The notes: generated by a model not told the origin, from the sequence alone. Positions 1-11,055 are shown, counted from the stretch's first letter. The stretch is DNA of 64,000 nucleotides from Agrobacterium tumefaciens (GCF_017726655.1 NZ_CP072308.1:124001-188000); one strand, 5' to 3'. Made by a program: numbers and translations.

Positions 1-110
1 CGCAGATCGAGGCGATTGAGCAGGCTTACACGATGCTCGAGGGCTACTCCTACGAGTTGGAGAGCGTCACGCTTGCAGAGCCGCTGCTGAAAGGCGAGGC
101 GGCGGAATAG
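1..110 (+). CDS. C-terminal fragment of an unidentified protein
   Basis: The third forward frame is open from the window edge to a TAG at 108-110 and encodes the last 35 residues of a protein ending in LLKGEAAE. The fragment is acidic and looks helical. It is too short to assign a family. It converges with the DUF922 gene on the opposite strand, with only 6 nt between the two stop codons. The codon composition fits a real gene end, but the product is unknown. Confidence 0.5.
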   Translation, partial: QIEAIEQAYTMLEGYSYELESVTLAEPLLKGEAAE

Positions 111-116
111 CCCGTT

Positions 117-722
117 TCAGGGACCGTTGACGAGCGCGAGAATAAGCTGGTGCACCCGTCCACCGGGAGAAAGCTCGTCCCGGTCGAAATCGCGACCGCG
201 CTGGCGCTGTTCGTTGGAGAGTTCGCCAAGCCGCTGCTGCAACACGGCGCGCACCTTCTGGCATTTTGGATCGTCTTCCGCCCTCAGGCCGATGCTGAAG
301 GCCTCGATCTTCTTCACCATGTCGAGAATATGGTCGCCATGCACGCGCTCATGGGTTTCGACACCCGTGATGAAGGTTTTCCAGCTGGCAGCGACGGCGG
401 GCGGCAGATTGGCAGGCGCTTTCGGCCACGTGTAAATGATCGTCAGATTGGGTCTGGCGCTGGCGAGCACACAGGCGCCATCCGGCTGCGGGCGATAATC
501 CCGACGCCAGGTGAGCTTGAAGGTGGTGTGGGCAATGGCCTGTACACCGGCCGTCGGGCCGCGTTCGCCGATTGACTGATACAGCGCCCCGCCCGAACCG
601 CCACTGATGGCATAGGTCTTTATCTGCTCGGCGGGTTTCCAGCCGGTCTGCGCCGAGAGGGGAATCGCGCTCACGAGAAGGGCGGCGCTGACGAAAAGGG
701 GTAAGAACTTATGGGCGGGCAC
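117..722 (-). CDS. DUF922-family secreted putative zinc protease
   Basis: This 201-residue protein starts with a hydrophobic signal peptide (about residues 1-25, ending LSAQ), so it is probably exported to the periplasm. Residues 124-128 read HERVH, an HExxH metal-binding motif, followed by another His at 131. This is the signature of the DUF922 family of predicted Zn-dependent proteases. The start is GTG at 720-722, preceded on the minus strand by an AAGGA box seven bases away; the nearby ATG at 724-726 is in a frame that stops at once. The substrate is unknown, and the protease activity is inferred from the motif only. Confidence 0.75.
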   Translation of the reverse strand: MPAHKFLPLFVSAALLVSAIPLSAQTGWKPAEQIKTYAISGGSGGALYQSIGERGPTAGVQAIAHTTFKLTWRRDYRPQPDGACVLASARPNLTIIYTWPKAPANLPPAVAASWKTFITGVETHERVHGDHILDMVKKIEAFSIGLRAEDDPKCQKVRAVLQQRLGELSNEQRQRGRDFDRDELSPGGRVHQLILALVNGP

Positions 723-830
723 GCATTGATCCTTGGTGATTTGCGTGCCGAAGATAGTCGAGGGCAGGCGGGCCAGACAAGGAAATGTTGGCCGCCGATG
801 GGATTTCGGTCCGGATAATGCTCATACGAA

Positions 831-856
831 AACCCCCGCGCCTCGGCGCGGGGGAG
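831..856 (-). terminator. Rho-independent terminator of the PRC-barrel gene
   Basis: A GC-rich hairpin with arms CCCCCGCGC and GCGCGGGGG around a CTCG loop lies just downstream of the PRC-barrel gene. On the minus strand it is followed by TTTT, as expected for an intrinsic terminator. Confidence 0.75.
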
Positions 857-880
857 ACAAGTGTGCGACCGCAGGGGTAA

Positions 881-1336
881 TCAGTCGTCCAGCTTGTCAT
901 AATCGAGCTTGGGAGCGTTCTGCAGCGCGTCCTTCGTCGTGTCGACATAGGCCTTCCACGTGCCGTTATCGTTATTGACGGCGACCGAGGCCGGGTCGAG
1001 AACGACGTAGCTCTTGTCGATACCGAGGAAGCCGCCGACGCTGGCAACCAGACCGATCACGGTCTTGCCGTCGCCGATAACGACATCTTCGATCTCGCCG
1101 ATGTTTTCGTTCTGGGCATTGTAGATGTCCATGCCATCAAGCTGGGAGGCCGTGAGGTCCGTCTTCTGAACGTTGATGAACTTCAGCGGGCCGTTTGCCT
1201 TGGTGCCCATGGTGATTCCAGGGCCGGACAGGGTGGCGTCCGCGCCAGCAGCAGGGGCCGTGGTTGCCGTCTGGGCAAAGGCCACGGAAGAGGTAAGCGC
1301 TGCTGCGGCAGCGAGAGCGATGACATTGATTTTCAT
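881..1336 (-). CDS. PRC-barrel domain secreted protein
   Basis: The 151-residue product begins MKINVIALAAAAALTSS and has a clear signal peptide ending near VAFAQ. The mature part contains a PRC-barrel-like segment (about residues 55-115, with DIYNAQNENIGEIEDVVIG followed by a second strand set at VIGLVASVGGFLGI). PRC-barrel proteins of this size are common in Rhizobiales, mostly as periplasmic proteins of unknown role. I chose the start at 1336 because GGGAAG stands just upstream and the signal peptide begins there; the frame is open further up, to 1444. It has its own terminator. Confidence 0.8.
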   Translation of the reverse strand: MKINVIALAAAAALTSSVAFAQTATTAPAAGADATLSGPGITMGTKANGPLKFINVQKTDLTASQLDGMDIYNAQNENIGEIEDVVIGDGKTVIGLVASVGGFLGIDKSYVVLDPASVAVNNDNGTWKAYVDTTKDALQNAPKLDYDKLDD

Positions 1337-1434
1337 GATGTTTCTTCCCTTTGTATGCTGAACATTGCGTTCGGGGAGGAAACGATGGGAGGCGCATTTG
1401 GTTCCCGGACCCTTCTTGATTTTAGGAAACCAGA

Positions 1435-2490
1435 TTAACTCCACAGACCCGTTGTCTCAGATTGAAAGAACGTGAAATCGATATCAGTTTTTGATTTCGA
1501 TTTCAGGTATTTGCATTTATCAAATATTGTTTGATTTTTCTCTGATTTTTCTTCTCCGTGTATAGATACGTACACGGATTTGACTTTGCCTCTATATATT
1601 GCTTCTAGTATATGGTTGTCTGAATCATCGAGGGAATGCCCATATATTACGAGGCAAGCTTTTTCCTTTTCTTTGTCTGAAGATTGACTCATATCAGAGC
1701 TAAATTGCCGAAACCCTGTGTAGAGGTAAGGGTTGTGAAGTATTTTTTCCTTTTTTTCAGCGCTAGATCCTTCTGTCACAAAAATGGGGAAGTAATCACT
1801 GTCTAGTGCTGATCTCGTCTGATCAATGAGCCCCACGTCGGTCCTATTCCAAGCGTTCTTTTTGATCGACGTATCTGCATCAAAGATATGAAGTGCTCCA
1901 TGTAGAAACCATACGTCCGCGAAGTGAGCACTGTACTCTCCGCTCCAAATCAGATATTTATCTGTATTTAACGCCGATGCAAACCCATCGTTGCATTCTT
2001 TTGTTATTTCAGCTTTGTTAATTATCCAATATAGAAGTAGGTCATAGTTTAGTGTGAATATCTTTCCGCCGTTCCAAGCTTTTTTTGTTTTTCGAAAAAA
2101 CTGCAAGAAATCTCCGGCTTTTCTGTATTGATCAACGGGAATACTGTCTGGCCTATCTGGATGGCTGGCGGAGATCGTCTTAATAAGTATTTCTTTCAAA
2201 AACTCAATTTCCTTTTTAAAATCCGTGGAATTACTACCAAACAAATCTTGAGTTTTTTGCATGTTCGAAAGGTATGAAATAACCTTCTCGAAGTCATGCG
2301 TGTCTAAGCGCTCAAAAACTTTTCTGATTATTTCGTGGCCTGAAAAATCAGCGTTCCGAAATATATTGCTATACGAGAATTTTTCGGGAAAAGCCCCGAT
2401 ACTGAACCCATTTCCCAAAAGCAGGTTCGCGGGGACGCCTCGGCGAGTTATGATTTCTTTTATGTCGTCAAAGCTTTTTATCGAATCCAC
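1435..2490 (-). CDS. SIR2-like / DUF4917-type protein, AT-rich orphan gene
   Basis: The product is about 351 residues with no signal peptide or membrane segment. It shows SIR2-like landmarks in order: GNGFS near the N terminus (residues 26-30), TLNYD (146-150), LHG (196-198) and YGHSLDDSD (283-291). These match the nucleotide-binding loop, TNYD, HG and late GxSxxD elements seen in SIR2-like NADase families and in DUF4917 proteins. Such domains are widespread in antiphage defence, but activity here is inferred. The DNA is visibly AT-rich (about 30-50% GC on sampled lines) against about 60% around it, which points to transfer. I prefer the GTG at 2488-2490 because AAGGAG lies six bases upstream; an ATG at 2509-2511 in the same frame has no ribosome binding site and lies inside an inverted repeat. 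Confidence 0.7.
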   Translation of the reverse strand: MDSIKSFDDIKEIITRRGVPANLLLGNGFSIGAFPEKFSYSNIFRNADFSGHEIIRKVFERLDTHDFEKVISYLSNMQKTQDLFGSNSTDFKKEIEFLKEILIKTISASHPDRPDSIPVDQYRKAGDFLQFFRKTKKAWNGGKIFTLNYDLLLYWIINKAEITKECNDGFASALNTDKYLIWSGEYSAHFADVWFLHGALHIFDADTSIKKNAWNRTDVGLIDQTRSALDSDYFPIFVTEGSSAEKKEKILHNPYLYTGFRQFSSDMSQSSDKEKEKACLVIYGHSLDDSDNHILEAIYRGKVKSVYVSIHGEEKSEKNQTIFDKCKYLKSKSKTDIDFTFFQSETTGLWS

Positions 2491-2501
2491 GGCCTTCTCC
2501 T

Positions 2502-2549
2502 TAAGTTGCATTTTCTATTTTATGGTTTGATAATAGAAAATGCAACTTA
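2502..2549. repeat. 18-bp perfect inverted repeat in the leader of the SIR2-like gene
   Basis: Positions 2502-2519 (arm TAAGTTGCATTTTCTATT) are the exact reverse complement of 2532-2549, with a 12-nt spacer. The repeat lies between the esterase stop codon and the proposed GTG start of the SIR2-like gene. It could be an operator, a regulatory stem-loop or a recombination end. It lacks the T tail and GC content of a terminator. Confidence 0.9.
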
Positions 2550-2586
2550 TTGATAGGCGCCCATATTGCCATGTTCGTGCTGTTGC

Positions 2587-3537
2587 TTACTTGGTGTCCC
2601 ATTCCCCATCTATAAATTTCAAGGCATCGATGATGGAGACCTTCCAGACGGACCAGACGTGGTCGCCGTCGGTGACCCGCAGTTCGGATTTGCGCTTGTC
2701 GGCCTGCAATGTCTCGTGCAGGGCGATGGCGCCGCGCCAGAGGAAGAAACCGTCATCGTCGCCAACCGTCAGATAGGTGGCAGGCAAATCCTCACTCTCG
2801 GCAACATGCTGGGCAACGAGGGTGAAAACGTTCTTTTCATTGAACAGACGCGCATCGAAAGGGGTGCCGAAAGCACCGGAGAAGTGGTCGCCGGTTGACG
2901 GCAGGACGATACCGCTTGTGAAGGTGGTGCGATCGACCTGATGAAAAAAGGCGCTGTCCTGAATGAGCTTGAGTTCGGCCGGGGTCTTGTCCAGATCGGA
3001 TGCGGGAACATTCTGCCATATGGCGCCGGAGAGGCTTGCAACGGCGCCGTAAAGGTCCTCGTGGCCATAGGCGAGATGCAGCGCGCCGAAACCGCCCATG
3101 GAAAGCCCGGCGATGGCGCGACCTTCCCGATCTTTCCGCACCGGAAGCGTTTTCTCAATCTGGTGACGGAGGTCGCTGGTCAAGGCCGTTTCGTAATCGC
3201 CGGGGCCGCCGACGGCCGCGGAATCCACATACCAACTATTCTTCACGCCCGGCATCACGACAACGAGCGGACGGATAGCGCCTGCTGCTATGAGCGTATC
3301 AAGCGTCTTCTCTATATTGCCGAGGTCACGCCAGCTGTTCTCGTCGCCATCATGGCCGTGCAGCAGATAAAGTACGGGCCAGCCATTGTCAGGCGGAGCG
3401 CCATCGGGGCGGTAGATGTTCACGGCAAGCGGCGCATTGAGGGCGGCACTATGGAAGGTGGCATCTTCGATTTGTCCGGCAAGAGCCGAGCTGGCGAAAA
3501 GGAGGAGGAGCGATGCGGCGAGGCCATGTCGATGCAT
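2587..3537 (-). CDS. Secreted esterase of the S-formylglutathione hydrolase / tributyrin esterase type
   Basis: The 316-residue alpha/beta hydrolase has a signal peptide (residues 1-21, ending SSALAG), so it probably acts in the periplasm or outside the cell. Diagnostic elements are the oxyanion-hole LLHGHDGDENSW (about 59-70), the nucleophile elbow GLSMGG with Ser146, and a late DGDHVWSVW that should carry the catalytic His. These are typical of the esterase D / putative esterase family, which hydrolyses short acyl esters. The true substrate is unknown. The start at 3537 follows GGGGAGGAA; the frame is open upstream to 3588, but that part lacks a ribosome binding site and would precede the signal peptide. 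Confidence 0.8.
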   Translation of the reverse strand: MHRHGLAASLLLLFASSALAGQIEDATFHSAALNAPLAVNIYRPDGAPPDNGWPVLYLLHGHDGDENSWRDLGNIEKTLDTLIAAGAIRPLVVVMPGVKNSWYVDSAAVGGPGDYETALTSDLRHQIEKTLPVRKDREGRAIAGLSMGGFGALHLAYGHEDLYGAVASLSGAIWQNVPASDLDKTPAELKLIQDSAFFHQVDRTTFTSGIVLPSTGDHFSGAFGTPFDARLFNEKNVFTLVAQHVAESEDLPATYLTVGDDDGFFLWRGAIALHETLQADKRKSELRVTDGDHVWSVWKVSIIDALKFIDGEWDTK

Positions 3538-3595
3538 TAATATTCCTCCCCGTATTCTGTCGTCCCGATTACTTTCTTCCCACGTCACCTACCGC

Positions 3596-6556
<2,961 letters not shown>

Positions 6557-6820
6557 GGGCGAAATATGGAGGGAGTCAGTCGCAAAGTGAAGGGGAGGCG
6601 ATGAAAAAATGAGTACAAAAAGGAAACGGAGAGTCGGGAACGATATCCGCGCGAATGCGTTGCGGCGCGGATGGTGTCGGTCCCTTGAACTCGGCGGAAA
6701 TCGATTCCGCTTTGGCGAACGGCGATTTCGAGCCATAAACTGGTGCGGACACCGCGCCGAAGCAAAAGCGGCTTGATCGCGATTCGAGATTGATCTCAAG
6801 ATATGTGAGGTAATTCGCCG

Positions 6821-7282
6821 ATGAAAATACGGCCCGCAACGAGCGATGATGCAGCAGCGATGGCCGAGGTCCAGAACGAGATATTTTCGGCTGGCCTGCG
6901 CAAAGCGCCCACGGATGTCACCACGGTGCTGGCAAATTATATCGAGCACGCCGACCGTATCGAATGCTCGGTCGCCGAAGACGAGGATGGGCGTATCCTT
7001 GGGTTTCAGTCGTTGCGCTATGCGCGACCGGACAATCCCTATGGTGTTGCGCAAGGCTGGGGTATCATCGGAACCCACGTAAGTCCGCGGGCGGCGAGAA
7101 AAGGCGTCGGTTCCGCACTGTTTGCGGCGACGCGTCAGGCGGCGGATGCGAAAGGTCTCCAGAATATCGACGCCAGCATCGGTGCCGACAACCTGCTGGG
7201 GCAGGCCTATTATGAGGCCATGGGCTTCACGACCTATCGCCAGCCGGACGGGTTGGTTTGTAAGGCTTACCGGCTGGGATAG
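6821..7282 (+). CDS. GNAT-family N-acetyltransferase
   Basis: The 153-residue protein has the GNAT layout: an N-terminal [15 protein letters not shown] strand-helix, a central strand before [18 protein letters not shown] (the acetyl-CoA pyrophosphate-binding loop, R/Q-x-x-G-x-G/A type), and a C-terminal YYEAMGF motif. It would transfer an acetyl group from acetyl-CoA to an unidentified amine. The start follows GAGGT at suitable spacing. It is divergent from uvrB, separated by a 264-bp region, and is not obviously part of an operon. Confidence 0.8.
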   Translation: MKIRPATSDDAAAMAEVQNEIFSAGLRKAPTDVTTVLANYIEHADRIECSVAEDEDGRILGFQSLRYARPDNPYGVAQGWGIIGTHVSPRAARKGVGSALFAATRQAADAKGLQNIDASIGADNLLGQAYYEAMGFTTYRQPDGLVCKAYRLG

Positions 7283-7441
7283 ACGCGGCTGGTTTTCAGG
7301 GAGCGCCCGGAAGTTCCTCCAAGGGATGATTGCTGAAACGACGCCAAGTTTTGACGATAGTTATCCTTGAGCGGCGCGACGAGCTGTTTCTCGAGATCCT
7401 CGAGGAGACCATGGAGCACGACGCACTCCGCGGCGCTTCCG

Positions 7442-7825
7442 TCAACTCCGACTATCGTTCTCGGAATAGTGCAGGCGGGCCTTGCAGATGCGGACATGGT
7501 TCTCGTCTGCCCATTGCACGAGCAGCTGCATCGGCACCAGAAACGAGCGGCCGAGACTGGTCAGTTCATATTCCACCCGCGGAGGAACCTCGGCGTAAAC
7601 CGTGCGTCGGATGAAGCCGTCTTCTTCCAGCCGCTTGAGCGTGCGGGACAACATCTGCTTGGAAATGTCGTCAATTTTGCGGTTCAACTCGTTGAAACGC
7701 TGCACGCCGCCCTGCAGGGCTTCCAGAACAAGCAGGCTCCATTGATCGCCAATACGGTCCAGCACATCCCGGATAGGGCAGGGCTGCTCAAAGGTGAATG
7801 CCTCTTTGGTTTGCGTTTCCGCCAT
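7442..7825 (-). CDS. HxlR-family transcriptional regulator
   Basis: The 127-residue protein has the HxlR winged-helix pattern: CPIRDVLDRIGDQWSLLVLEAL near the N terminus, then RFNELNRKIDDISKQMLSRTLKRLEEDGFI (recognition region) and a VEYELTSLG wing. HxlR proteins are small dimeric regulators, often sensing electrophiles or oxidants through an N-terminal Cys; Cys16 in PCPIRD is in the conserved place. It is divergent from the oxidoreductase gene at 7978. A palindrome between the two is a likely operator, so it probably controls that gene. Confidence 0.85.
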   Translation of the reverse strand: MAETQTKEAFTFEQPCPIRDVLDRIGDQWSLLVLEALQGGVQRFNELNRKIDDISKQMLSRTLKRLEEDGFIRRTVYAEVPPRVEYELTSLGRSFLVPMQLLVQWADENHVRICKARLHYSENDSRS

Positions 7826-7929
7826 ATCCTGTTCCTGTGCCCGTCGCCCATGTAGGTCATTGCCATGTGACCAGATCAGCCGCCGCTGACTTCTTGCGGC
7901 CAGCGCTGCGATACCATAGCTGTTTCTTG

Positions 7930-7948
7930 CGGTCTATAAATTAGACCG
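7930..7948. promoter_or_regulatory. Candidate HxlR operator
   Basis: A perfect 7-bp inverted repeat, CGGTCTA then TAAAT then TAGACCG, lies 30 bp upstream of the oxidoreductase start in the divergent intergenic region. It overlaps a TATAAA (7935-7940) that could be a -10 box. The 9-mer TTCTTGCGG also occurs twice in this region, at 7891 and 7924. Confidence 0.55.
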
Positions 7949-7977
7949 ATAACGATATTCACAAGAGGAAAGATGTC

Positions 7978-8589
7978 ATGGCTAAAGTCGCGCTCATCGG
8001 TGCATCCGGCAACGCCGGGTCCCGTATTCTCAAGGAGCTTTCCGACCGGGGACATGAGGTGACGGCGATCGCCCGCCACCCCGAAAAAATTGCCACCCTG
8101 GGCGGCGTGGTGGCAAAGACGGGCGATGTGTTCGATGGTGAAGCGCTTGCCGCGCTTTTGAGGGGTCACGATGCCGTGATCAGCTCGGTCCATTTTACGG
8201 CGAGTGATCCGAAGACGCTGATCGAGGCCGTGCGGGCCTCCGGCGTTCCGCGGTATCTTGTAGTCGGTGGTGCCGGAAGCCTCGAAATCGCACCCGGCCA
8301 GCGCGTGGTCGACCTGCCGGATTTCCCGGCTGCCTATAAGGCCGAGGCGACCAAGGGCGCCGAGTTTCTGGATCTGCTGAAGCAGGAAAAGAAACTCGAT
8401 TGGACCTTCCTGTCACCATCAGCCGAATTCGTGCCGGGGGACCGAACGGGCAAATTCCGCATCGGCAAGGATAGTCTTCTCAGCAACGAGGCGGGGAGCC
8501 GCATTTCCTTTGAAGATTATGCCGTCGCGCTTGTCGATGAAATCGAGAAGCCGCAGCATTCCCGTCAGCGTTTTACCGTCGGTTATTGA
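7978..8589 (+). CDS. NAD(P)-binding oxidoreductase, atypical SDR (NmrA/BVR-B-like)
   Basis: The 203-residue protein starts with a Rossmann motif, GASGNAGSRIL (residues 8-18), and continues with VTAIARHPEKI, DVFDGEAL and HDAVISSV, the order seen in NAD(P)H-binding atypical short-chain dehydrogenases of the YwnB/BVR-B type. Such proteins are commonly induced by thiol or quinone stress together with an HxlR regulator. The substrate is unknown. AGAGGAAAG precedes the ATG. Its neighbours are a divergent hxlR-type gene and, 12 nt downstream, a SnoaL-like gene that may be co-transcribed. Confidence 0.8.
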   Translation: MAKVALIGASGNAGSRILKELSDRGHEVTAIARHPEKIATLGGVVAKTGDVFDGEALAALLRGHDAVISSVHFTASDPKTLIEAVRASGVPRYLVVGGAGSLEIAPGQRVVDLPDFPAAYKAEATKGAEFLDLLKQEKKLDWTFLSPSAEFVPGDRTGKFRIGKDSLLSNEAGSRISFEDYAVALVDEIEKPQHSRQRFTVGY

Positions 8590-8601
8590 AAGGTGCGATC
8601 C

Positions 8602-9078
8602 ATGAATTTTCTCACACGTCGCCTCGCCGTCGTCACGCTCGCGCTTGGACCGGGGTTAATTGCCGGACCGCTGCTGGCCGAAACCGCAAAGCGGGATTTC
8701 GGCCAGGAAGAAGCCAATCGCAAGCTGGTGATCGAGTTCTACGACACGGTCTTCAACAAGCATGAGGTGGAGAAGGGAGCTACGGTGCTTGTCGATAGCT
8801 ACAAGCAGCACAATCCCATGGTACCGGATGGAAAGGCGCCCTTCGTCAATTACTTCACCGGTTTCTTCAAGGAAAATCCTCAGTCGAAAGCCCGGATCGT
8901 GCGCAGCGCGACGGATGGTGATCTGGTCTATCTGCACATTCATTCGACGGAAAATGATGGTGACCGCGGCAGGGCCATCGTCGATATTTTCCGTGTGACC
9001 GACGGCAAGATCACCGAACATTGGGACGTGATCCAGCCCGTTCCGGAAAATGCAGCGAACAGCAACACGATGTTCTGA
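8602..9078 (+). CDS. Secreted SnoaL-like (NTF2-fold) protein
   Basis: The 158-residue protein has a signal peptide (about residues 1-26, ending PLLAE) followed by one SnoaL-like domain: FYDTVFNKHEVEKG, YKQHNPMVPDGK, and the C-terminal FRVTDGKITEHWDVIQPVPE. The last motif is characteristic of SnoaL-like polyketide-cyclase-fold proteins of unknown substrate. I chose the ATG at 8602, eight bases after AAGG; a GTG nine bases earlier is possible. It follows the oxidoreductase by 12 nt, which suggests one operon under the HxlR-type regulator. Confidence 0.8.
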   Translation: MNFLTRRLAVVTLALGPGLIAGPLLAETAKRDFGQEEANRKLVIEFYDTVFNKHEVEKGATVLVDSYKQHNPMVPDGKAPFVNYFTGFFKENPQSKARIVRSATDGDLVYLHIHSTENDGDRGRAIVDIFRVTDGKITEHWDVIQPVPENAANSNTMF

Positions 9079-9155
9079 GCGCGGCGTTTCCCTCGGCGCC
9101 AATTGTCGGCCAGGCGTGAGGGGGCGCTTGGCACCTTAGGTTTCCAATAAGCGAT

Positions 9156-9175
9156 GGGTGGCGACGTCGCCACCC
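9156..9175. terminator. Palindrome between convergent genes, possible bidirectional terminator
   Basis: A perfect 20-bp palindrome with arms GGGTGGCGAC/GTCGCCACCC lies between the convergent SnoaL-like and thioesterase genes. It has no strong T tract on either side, so termination is only likely. Confidence 0.4.
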
Positions 9176-9188
9176 GAGTTCGCGGTGG

Positions 9189-9581
9189 TTATTCCGCAGC
9201 GGGAATGGGGGTCGGCTGTCCGTTTTCGTCCATGGCCACCATGATGAAGGTGCCAGCCGTTACCTTTTCCAGCTTATCGTAGCGGGAGCGCTGCGCCCAG
9301 GCTTCGACAGTCAGCGTGATGGAGGTGCGTCCGACGCGGGCGATATCGGTGTAGATGGATAGCGTATCGCCGATCTTCACCGGCAGTTCAAAGGCCATTT
9401 CCTTGACTGCGGCCGTGACCACGCGACAGCGGGACCGTTCTGCGGCGCGGATGCCGCTCGCCAAGTCCATCTGAGACATGACCCAGCCGCCGAAAATATC
9501 ACCGGCCGGATTGGCGTCGGCCGGCATGGCGAGCGTTCGCAACGTCAGCTCGCCGGTCGGTTTAATGGTCTGCTCAGTCAT
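9189..9581 (-). CDS. Acyl-CoA thioesterase, hotdog fold (YciA-like)
   Basis: The 130-residue protein has the hotdog thioesterase pattern: LAMPADANPAGDIFGGWVMSQMD near the N terminus, with the catalytic-type Asp in GDIFGG, then MAFELPVKIGD and a final FIMVAMDENGQPTPIP. This is the YciA/cytosolic acyl-CoA hydrolase type, which hydrolyses acyl-CoA to free acid and CoA. The start at 9581 follows GGAG at slightly long spacing and gives the usual family length; the frame is open upstream to 9638. Confidence 0.85.
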   Translation of the reverse strand: MTEQTIKPTGELTLRTLAMPADANPAGDIFGGWVMSQMDLASGIRAAERSRCRVVTAAVKEMAFELPVKIGDTLSIYTDIARVGRTSITLTVEAWAQRSRYDKLEKVTAGTFIMVAMDENGQPTPIPAAE

Positions 9582-9658
9582 GTTGAGATTTTCTCCGTGC
9601 GCAATCACAAAGGCGCAGCATGCGATGCGCGTTTCCATTTCGCAAGGAAGGGAAAGCG

Positions 9659-10546
9659 TCAGGCCGACGCTTTGCCCAGAAATTGCTGCGTTGCGTAAAG
9701 CGCGATCGCTGCGGCATTCGACACGTTGAGCGATTTGATCTCGCCTGGCATATCGAGACGGGCGAGCGCGGACACTGTTTCGCGGGTCTTCTGCCGCAGC
9801 CCCTTGCCCTCGGCGCCGAGAACCAGCGCAATTTTTTCACCGCTGAACGTCTGCTCGATGGGGGCAGGGCCTTCCGAATCCAGTCCGACGGAGAAGAAAC
9901 CGAGTTTATGCAACTCGCCCAGCGCATCCGCCAGGTTCGTGATCTGGATATAGGGAATGAGTTCCAGCGCACCGGATGCCGATTTCGCCAGCACGCCCGA
10001 CTCGGTCGGGCTGTGACGCATCGTGGTAATGACCGCCCCGGCGTTGAAGGCGACTGCCGAGCGCATGATGGCGCCGACATTGTGCGGATCGGTAACCTGA
10101 TCGAGCACGAGAATGAGCGGGCTGTCCTTCAGCGCGCCGAGCCGCTTGACCGGCAGCGGTCGGGTTTCCAGCATTACGCCCTGATGGATCGCTTCCGGGC
10201 CGAGCACGCGGTCGATATCCTGAGGCGAGACAATCTCAACCGGGAATGGCTGCGCCTCCGCTTCACCGATGTCCAGCCGCGCGAAGGCATTCTGGGTGAC
10301 GGAGAGCTTGACGATCTGCCGCTCGGGATTGGCGAGCGCGGCGCGCACGGTGTGTAGGCCATAGAGATGAACCTGATCCGGCGCCAGCTGCGGCGGCTTC
10401 CAGTCGTCAGCGCCACGGTTGCGGCGCTTCGGCTGCTGCGGGGTCGGAATTTCGCCACGCTCACGCTTGGCGTCGCGCACGGCACGGCGCAGGTTGGCGT
10501 AGTGCGTGTCGCGGGTGGATTTGTTATTGGTATCGTCTTTGCTCAT
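9659..10546 (-). CDS. rlmB: 23S rRNA 2'-O-methyltransferase, TrmH/RlmB family
   Basis: The 295-residue protein has a basic N-terminal tail, a substrate-binding domain (about residues 55-130, HLYGLHTVRAAL) and a SPOUT methyltransferase domain. The last has the three TrmH motifs: LDQVTDPHNVGAIMRSA, LGAEGKGL and LNVSNAAAIALY. RlmB methylates a guanosine of 23S rRNA using SAM. The deep trefoil-knot motifs make the family secure; the exact rRNA position follows from homology. It lies directly upstream of, and divergent from, the tRNA-Tyr gene. Confidence 0.9.
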   Translation of the reverse strand: MSKDDTNNKSTRDTHYANLRRAVRDAKRERGEIPTPQQPKRRNRGADDWKPPQLAPDQVHLYGLHTVRAALANPERQIVKLSVTQNAFARLDIGEAEAQPFPVEIVSPQDIDRVLGPEAIHQGVMLETRPLPVKRLGALKDSPLILVLDQVTDPHNVGAIMRSAVAFNAGAVITTMRHSPTESGVLAKSASGALELIPYIQITNLADALGELHKLGFFSVGLDSEGPAPIEQTFSGEKIALVLGAEGKGLRQKTRETVSALARLDMPGEIKSLNVSNAAAIALYATQQFLGKASA

Positions 10547-10649
10547 GGCGCCTTATATCTCCGCGAGCAGCCGCGCACCAGCCCCCGCGATAATCCACAG
10601 GGCGGCAAAGCGGTTTGAATTTTTTCCAGAAAATTCGTGAAAGGGCGTG

Positions 10650-10678
10650 TTGACAGAAACGAATGAGGCCGTCATATA
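10650..10678 (+). promoter_or_regulatory. Promoter for tRNA-Tyr/tRNA-Gly
   Basis: A consensus TTGACA -35 box (10650-10655) is followed after 17 nt by CATATA (10673-10678), about 80 bp upstream of the tRNA-Tyr 5' end. This is a strong sigma-70-type match in the right place. Confidence 0.6.
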
Positions 10679-10755
10679 CGCGCCACAGACGACGCAACGG
10701 CGCTTCGCCGCAGCGAAATCTGAAGAGCTTGGTCGCTCGATCCTAGCAGAAAGCT

Positions 10756-10840
10756 GGAGGGATGCCCGAGTGGTTAAAGGGGACGGACTGTAAATCCGTT
10801 GGCTACGCCTACGTTGGTTCAAATCCAACTCCCTCCACCA
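10756..10840 (+). tRNA. tRNA-Tyr (anticodon GTA)
   Basis: The 85-nt gene has a GGAGGGA/TCCCTCC acceptor stem, a D arm, the GTA anticodon (10790-10792), a long class II variable arm (GGCTACGCC region), a TTCAAATCC T loop and an encoded CCA end. It is followed 25 nt later by tRNA-Gly. Confidence 0.95.
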
Positions 10841-10865
10841 TTCTGCACGGATCGAAATCACCACC

Positions 10866-10939
10866 GCGGGTATAGCTCAATGGTAGAGCAGCAGCCTTCC
10901 AAGCTGAATACGCGGGTTCGATTCCCGCTACCCGCTCCA
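10866..10939 (+). tRNA. tRNA-Gly (anticodon TCC)
   Basis: The 74-nt gene has a GCGGGTA/TACCCGC acceptor stem, the anticodon TCC at 10898-10900, a GGTTCGATTCC T arm and an encoded CCA end. It probably shares a primary transcript with tRNA-Tyr. The Tyr-Gly order upstream of tuf is the same as in the enterobacterial tRNA-tufB operon. Confidence 0.95.
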
Positions 10940-11055
10940 AACTCTCCAAAAATTTATACAATCAGCTGGTGTTTACGCGTTCGTTTGGTTTTCGGGCTTA
11001 TCGTGTGCGCGCAACCTGACGCGGCGGCCTGGCCAGGAAGCGAACATTCTTCGCT

